Shown here one piece after another: positions 58,687-64,000 of a DNA stretch of 64,000 nucleotides. Source of the DNA: Halichondria panicea (lineage: Eukaryota > Porifera > Demospongiae > Suberitida > Halichondriidae). The DNA lies in assembly GCF_963675165.1 (NCBI RefSeq), contig NC_087381.1:496001-560000 (forward strand), read 5' to 3'. The notes below the pieces were generated by a model that was not told the origin of the DNA, did not search any database, and saw nothing but the letters and a program-made list of their open reading frames with translations. The translations under genes were made by a program, and so were the position numbers. Positions within the stretch are counted from its first letter, which is position 1, and every line of letters begins with the position of its first letter.

Positions 58687-61041
58687 TTAGTACTTGGCTC
58701 CATAGCCTGGATAATATGCTGGAGGTACTCCACCACCATCAAAATACTGAGGTTGTCCAGTGGGGTACTGAGCAGGAGGTGGTTGTCCAGTGGGGTATTG
58801 AGCAGGGGGTGGTTGTCCAGTGGGGTACTGAGCAGGAGGTGGTCCAGCGGGGTACTGTAGTTCTTCAGTATAATAAGGGGCTGAGGGTTGCTGAAAATAG
58901 GCCGTGGGATATGAGCCAGAGGGGTCGGCATATTGTCCAGTCGGGTTAACGGTAACTGGTTGAGACCCAGACACCTTCCGCTTGGGAGTCTGATTAGAGT
59001 ATGAAGGATGTTTGTTCCTTGATTGCGTGGGATAGGCAGTATCTTGCTCTTTTGCCACTTTAGAAGATTTTGCAATGATTACAATTGTTGGGGTGGCACT
59101 AGCGACAGATCTAGAAGTCCTAATCCTAGTTGCTGGGCGACCCACACGACGTTTTCTACTGTATATGAAACCACACAACATAAGGAAAAAAATGATGATA
59201 GCGACGATGATGATGGAAGTGGCCACCCCAGCACCGACTGACACGATGTCAGAGGATAAAGATGGACTGGAGGAAGTAGAAGTGGAAGTGGAGGTACTAC
59301 CTGTAGTGGAGGGAGTGGAAGTAGTGGAGGCTGCAAATGTTTAGTTTTAGCTTTATTTCATACATTATATACATGCATGTACATGTCATTGAGATATTTG
59401 CGGAATGCATGTCAATTGAATTCCTGCATGGCTAACAGGAATCCAGTCTTACCACTTGAGCTGCATACCAAAGTCACATCTTCTGAATGGGAGCAATGTC
59501 CAACTCTCATAATGTTAGCATCAGGACAATCAATGAGTCTGCTTTCAGTTCCTAAGCAACTAAGTTCGTCCAGCCATATTGGAGAGCTTGATGAGATGTC
59601 ATCGGAACTGAAGATGCCATGGATGAATTGATGGCAAGTATAATAGAGTTAAGAAGACTGCATGATCACTCCTTACATGTACTCACCTTAGCATTCCAAC
59701 ATTTCCGTATTGAGTGTAGGTTGAGAACCCTAGTTGACGACAAGCCACACTGGCATCATTTGATCCAAAGTTGTCATCACACACTGTCCCCCATGTTCCA
59801 TTGTAATAGAACTCCAGTCTGCCAGAGGAACCTCCTGTTTGGCCTGAGTTGCCTACCAGCCTCAGGTATCCATCTTGTTAAATTAAACAGTAAATAGCAC
59901 AAATTATACTACTTGGCTCTAGAATAATCAAAGAGGTGAAGGATTTCATCACTGGAGTGTGTATAGTCTCAGCTATTACTTACTTGCAGTACAGACCAAG
60001 GCAATATCTTCTGAATGGTAGCAATCATCATCTCCGATAGTGTTAGCAGGACAATTAATGAGTCTGCTCTCAGTTCCTAAGCAACCAAGCTCGTCCAGCC
60101 ATATCGGAGTGCTTGATAAAGGTTCGGAGAAACTATAGGGAGAAATGATTACAATTATTGCACCATCTGATCATACATACATGCATACAATGTGCAGTGA
60201 CACTCACCCTAATGTTCCTACTCGGCCATAGTTAGTATAGTCTGCGTATCCCAGCTGACGACAAGCCACTCTTGCATCATTTGAAGTGAAATTGTCATCA
60301 CACACTGTCCCCCACTGGTTATCATAGTAGATCTCCAGTCTTCCAGATGAACCTCCTGTTAAACCAGATGAATCTATCAGCCTCACATCTCCATCACTTG
60401 ATTGCCCTGCAGGCACGAAATGAACAATACACATGGCTTAATGATATTACAGATTCCGCATACATGTATACTAAATTCATATGAGCAGGCCACATTAGTG
60501 AGATATATGGCCCCTCAGTAGTGCGTAGGCCCGGTGGCCTGTCAGTATCTAGATTCCTTTGTGGACACTATACAATTACATTGATAAAGACATGAAATCC
60601 ATTGTTTATAGGAACTGATGGAATGCGTGTGAGTTCCTGCATCAACAATAGTAATAGTTGTTTTCAGCCATTATTTAGTGTTACAAATAACTCTACTTTC
60701 AAAATATCATGACATGCATATTCTCAATGTATAATCTCATTGCTTCTATTGTAGATCTGTAATTATCGCTTATAGAGTTATACAAACATACCAAGACGGT
60801 TAGATCTCGCTCAAACTCATATACCTATTTATAACTATACATGAAAGTTTGATAATGTAGAATCAATCATGCATAGAATAGAGTATCATTATTTTATCAA
60901 TTATCTGATACTGAAGGCAAAAGAATAACTGTAACAAAGTTTAAAGATAATTATGCCGCCAGAGGTATATATAGCCAGCTCACCTCCAATAGCCCAAACC
61001 AGGCTCAGGACAGTAACTGAGGTCCACAGTAGACAATTCAT
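58687..61041 (-). CDS. Transmembrane receptor with two SRCR domains and a Pro/Gln/Tyr-rich tail
   Basis: Six exons: 60984-61041, 60208-60406, 59984-60132, 59687-59873, 59453-59607, 58687-59330; 1392 nt, 463 residues. Signal peptide ([20 protein letters not shown]), SRCR 1 ([27 protein letters not shown]) and SRCR 2 (each split over two exons at the same place), Ser/Thr-rich stalk, one membrane helix ([17 protein letters not shown]), basic stop-transfer RKRR, and a cytoplasmic tail with three to four [10 protein letters not shown] repeats. SRCR receptors are known from sponges and vertebrate immunity; ligand binding at the surface is inferred. Confidence 0.88.
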
Positions 61042-61129
61042 TATTGATATAACGATTCTTGCAAAATTTAAGTGAAAATTTAAGTGAAAGTCTGTCCTAC
61101 AACATAACTTTTATACACAACATAGCCAA

Positions 61130-61195
61130 CGGCTTTAGTGCACATGCGCACTAGGGCCTAGGCTAGACAAGTGCGCATGTGCCACTAAAGTACTG
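61130..61195. promoter_or_regulatory. Hairpin with GCGCATGTGC cores upstream of the SRCR gene
   Basis: CTTTAGTGCACATGCGCACT is matched inversely by AGTGCGCATGTGCCACTAAAG around a 17-bp loop, 90-150 bp upstream of the start codon. It could be a regulatory palindrome or a tiny fold-back element. Confidence 0.5.
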
Positions 61196-62389
61196 TATGC
61201 GCTTTACATATTTAACAGTTACAGTAGCTAGCTTTCCTTTGGTTGAGTGGACAGAGCTGTAGCCTCACCCATCTTTGTACAGCTAATGACTGCTATGGCT
61301 GTATTATTAGTGCATATATTACTGTCTGTTCGCATCAGCATCTCAGTAGCCAAGAGATGATTCAAACGTGTCGCTCCATGACTGGCTACTCGAGGCCATT
61401 CCAAAGACTCCCCAACACCATCAACTCTTGAGTAGGGACGGTCGTCAAGTGTTGTTTCTGTCCGGGGTCCCTGTACTGTATAATAATTATGTATTCTATA
61501 CATATATAGGTACTCACTGTGCATGTGTGTAATATCAACCTTTTTGGTAGCTACTTTCGAGAGACCGTAATTGATTAATTATATGAGAATGGTAATACTG
61601 TTCTGACAAACACCCCCCTTCTAGGCTACACATTCACCACTTTTATACATGCAGCCGGACCTACAGGTCTCAGTTACTGCACATGCGCGTTAAAATTAAT
61701 CTTGTCAATGTCATGCGTAATTAATTTTGGCATAACAACCAATTAAAATTAATTGAGAGCACATGCTTTATCATTACTAGGCCCTGATAAATTATGCTCG
61801 GAGCATATAAATAGGTGTCTAAAGAACAATTGGGAATAATAAGCATCAATGTCCATTTTTGGTAAAGATCATTACATCAAGTTTTGCATAACAATATTTT
61901 CATGGCAAAAAATGGCTGAAGGTGAATATTTAATCAGCCGCCCTTTTAGGAATACCTAATTATGGATCAGTTCAATTTAGCGAGATAACACGATAATAAT
62001 ATTAATTATGTCTTGAGTTAGTTGTGTGTTGTGTTCATTTCTACCTCTTAATTTGTTATATCACATTTTTTGGAAAAAATCAGAGAATAATCGGATTTTT
62101 TATGAGAGCAATAGGCACATTTCAAGAATTAAATAATGGGTGAAAAAATCAGGGCCTAATCATTACTAGCATGCAGTTTTGTATCAATGTAGTTCTCATT
62201 ATACAGTCGAAAAATTTCTACCAGATCTACACATATATACATATCAAAATCAGAACACCGAAAATGGCCAGAAATTAAGCTATGAAACATCAACTATATA
62301 ATTATACATGATACTAATTTGCTATCTGTTCACTATAATTGTCAAGTGTTCACTATTCTTTCAGTCCGGCATTAACTCCGTCTATAATT
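61196..62389. other. Intergenic between SRCR genes
   Basis: AT-rich, no supported exon. Imperfect reading frames at 61228-61524 show no family features. Confidence 0.4.
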
Positions 62390-64000
62390 TCAGTTAACAG
62401 AAGTTGGTGAGCAGGCATCTTGTTTATTTTTGACGGTTACATCTGTCGAAGTAGTATTAGTAACTACGGTTACGGGAGTCCTGCGTGTGAAACGTGCGAG
62501 GCCAAGCAGGCAAATTCCTTTCCTTATTAAACCAAAAATAATTGAGATGACAGCTCCAACTACGGCGATGATGATGAAAGGAATGGCCACTCCGAGACCA
62601 ACCGAGACGCCAGATGAAGTGGATGCTGCATAAAATATCAGCGTTGATAAGCATGCACGTGTATCCATGGAGTATGTATTTCAGGTATATACACACATAA
62701 TTAGGTGCATGTCATCGAGATATTTGCAACTTAATTCCGAGCTAATAGATCTCAGTAATGCACAATAGTGATATACTATACTATTAACTCTTACTTCCAG
62801 TACAGACCAAGGCCACATCTTCTGAATGGTTGCAATCTTCTACTCCGATAGGGCTAGCAGGACAATTAATGAGTCTGCTCTCAGATCCTGAGCAACGAAG
62901 ATCGTCCAGCCATATCCGAGTGAATGATGAAGCTCGTAAGAATCTATAATTTAGGAGGAAATGATTAAGAGTGCAATATGGGATTAATAGCACGAACAAT
63001 ATTAATGGCAAGGCTTCTAATTGTGCAAGGCGTATATAGCCCGAGTGCTATTAACTTTCCCAGTGCTAAATTATGAGTGCATTATCCATTATACTATTGA
63101 TTTCTATGATGCAGTTCTCCGCAGTTTAATTCAAACGCGGCTGTTATTCGAAAACAAGCCTCCTTGCAAATACTCACTTGACGACGTACAATTACTGATA
63201 CGGTCTGTACAAACTCCAGTCACTAATTATATAGCTATATACGATTCATGACAGTTTGCACAAGCTATAATTATAGAGTTTTATGCGAATACAAACAGTA
63301 CAATCAATACATTAACTTAAAGACGAATGTTTCAATGGCAAGTCATTAGCTAAATATATTATTATTATCTGGTGAGCTTACACGCTCACCCTAGCGTTCC
63401 AACATTTCCATATCGACTGTAGCTTGAGAACCCTAGTTGACGACAAGCCACATTTGCATCGTTTGGCCTGAAGCTGTCGTCACACACTGTCCCCCATTGT
63501 CCCCTGTAATAGACCTCCAGTCTGCCAGAGGAGCCTCCTGTTAGGCCTGAGCTGCCTACCAGCCTCAGGTCTCCATTTGCTAAACAATTAACACATTTAA
63601 CTGGCTATCATAAATAATGGCTAATTGGACTGTATATAGATCTATACATATACAGGTATATAATCTTACATGCAGTACAGATCAAGGCCACATCTTCTGA
63701 ATGGGAGCAATCTCCAAATCCGATAGCGTTAGCAGGGCAATCAATGAGTCTGCTCTCAGTTCCTGAGCAGCGAAGCTCATCCAGCCATGTCCGAGTGGTT
63801 GATGAAGCTTGGGAGAAACTATATAGGGAGAAATGAATATTGCCACGCTGATTGAATCACTCACAGATGTGGACACTCACCCTAATGTTCCAACTGTTCC
63901 GTATCGAGTGTAGGTTGAGTACCCTAGTTGACGACAAGACACTCTTGCATCATTTGAGCCAAAGCTGTCATCACACACTGTCCCCCATTGTCCACTGTTA
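62390..64000 (-). CDS. Second transmembrane SRCR receptor, 5' part outside window
   Basis: Five exons seen: 63881-64000 (cut by the edge), 63670-63818, 63390-63579, 62795-62943, 62390-62625. They give two SRCR domains ([19 protein letters not shown]; each split over two exons as in the neighbour), a short stalk, a membrane helix ([18 protein letters not shown]) and a short cytoplasmic tail ending SPTSVN without the [10 protein letters not shown] repeats. The middle SRCR exons have the same length (149 nt) and phase as the neighbour's, so the two genes are tandem duplicates whose tails diverged. Confidence 0.85.

Noticed and set aside
61228-61524. Possible small gene upstream of the SRCR receptor
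   Set aside because: Frames on both strands are short, without family features or splice partners.

Overview
The window looks like nuclear DNA of an early-branching metazoan, most likely a demosponge. This is an inference. The evidence is small exons with short GT-AG introns, a cGMP-dependent protein kinase, a mitochondrial-class cytochrome P450, a ferrochelatase of the animal [2Fe-2S] type, DDX24, a Rab GTPase, transmembrane SRCR receptors and many fold-back (MITE-like) elements. No bacterial, organellar, tRNA or rRNA genes were seen. Exon models were built by eye from splice signals, reading phase and family alignment from memory. Every model that lies wholly inside the window closes in frame, except gene-X copy B, whose exon 7/8 junction is ambiguous.

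Region 1-25.4 kb is accessory and built by segmental duplication. An unidentified minus-strand gene of about 690 codons ('gene-X') occurs twice: copy A is cut by the left edge (exons 161-4396) and copy B is complete (11631-17738). MICOS13 (MIC13/QIL1) occurs three times on the plus strand (11168, 17902, 24405), the third copy broken. A cysteine-rich, probably GPI-anchored secreted protein occurs twice (5216, 21914). A relic of the last exon of the PKG gene lies at 19108. Between them are a LINE with an inverted 5' end (about 9.15-11.07 kb), a P-element-like relic (about 5.95-8.12 kb), several MITEs and a small secreted peptide gene (20428-20664).

Region 25.4-39.2 kb is one large gene, a 711-residue cGMP-dependent protein kinase on the minus strand in 21 coding exons. 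Its 6-kb intron contains a complete 10-exon mitochondrial P450 gene (487 residues) on the opposite strand. A pair of 0.84-kb inverted repeats (26226-27061 and 31526-32377) brackets the kinase-domain exons and the 5' end of the P450.

Region 41.3-46.8 kb is a cluster of three secreted fibrinogen-related-type genes plus a deletion relic. Region 47.2-58.1 kb is a housekeeping block: DDX24 (+), ferrochelatase (-) and a Rab GTPase (+), with ferrochelatase and Rab sharing one divergent intergenic region. Region 58.1-64 kb holds two tandem minus-strand SRCR receptors, the second cut by the right edge.

The most unusual items are the antisense P450 nested in PKG, the large inverted repeats around shared exons of both genes, the duplicated unidentified gene paired with MICOS13, the P450 with alanine at the I-helix threonine position, the secreted Arg/Trp-tailed peptide and the twin-primed LINE.
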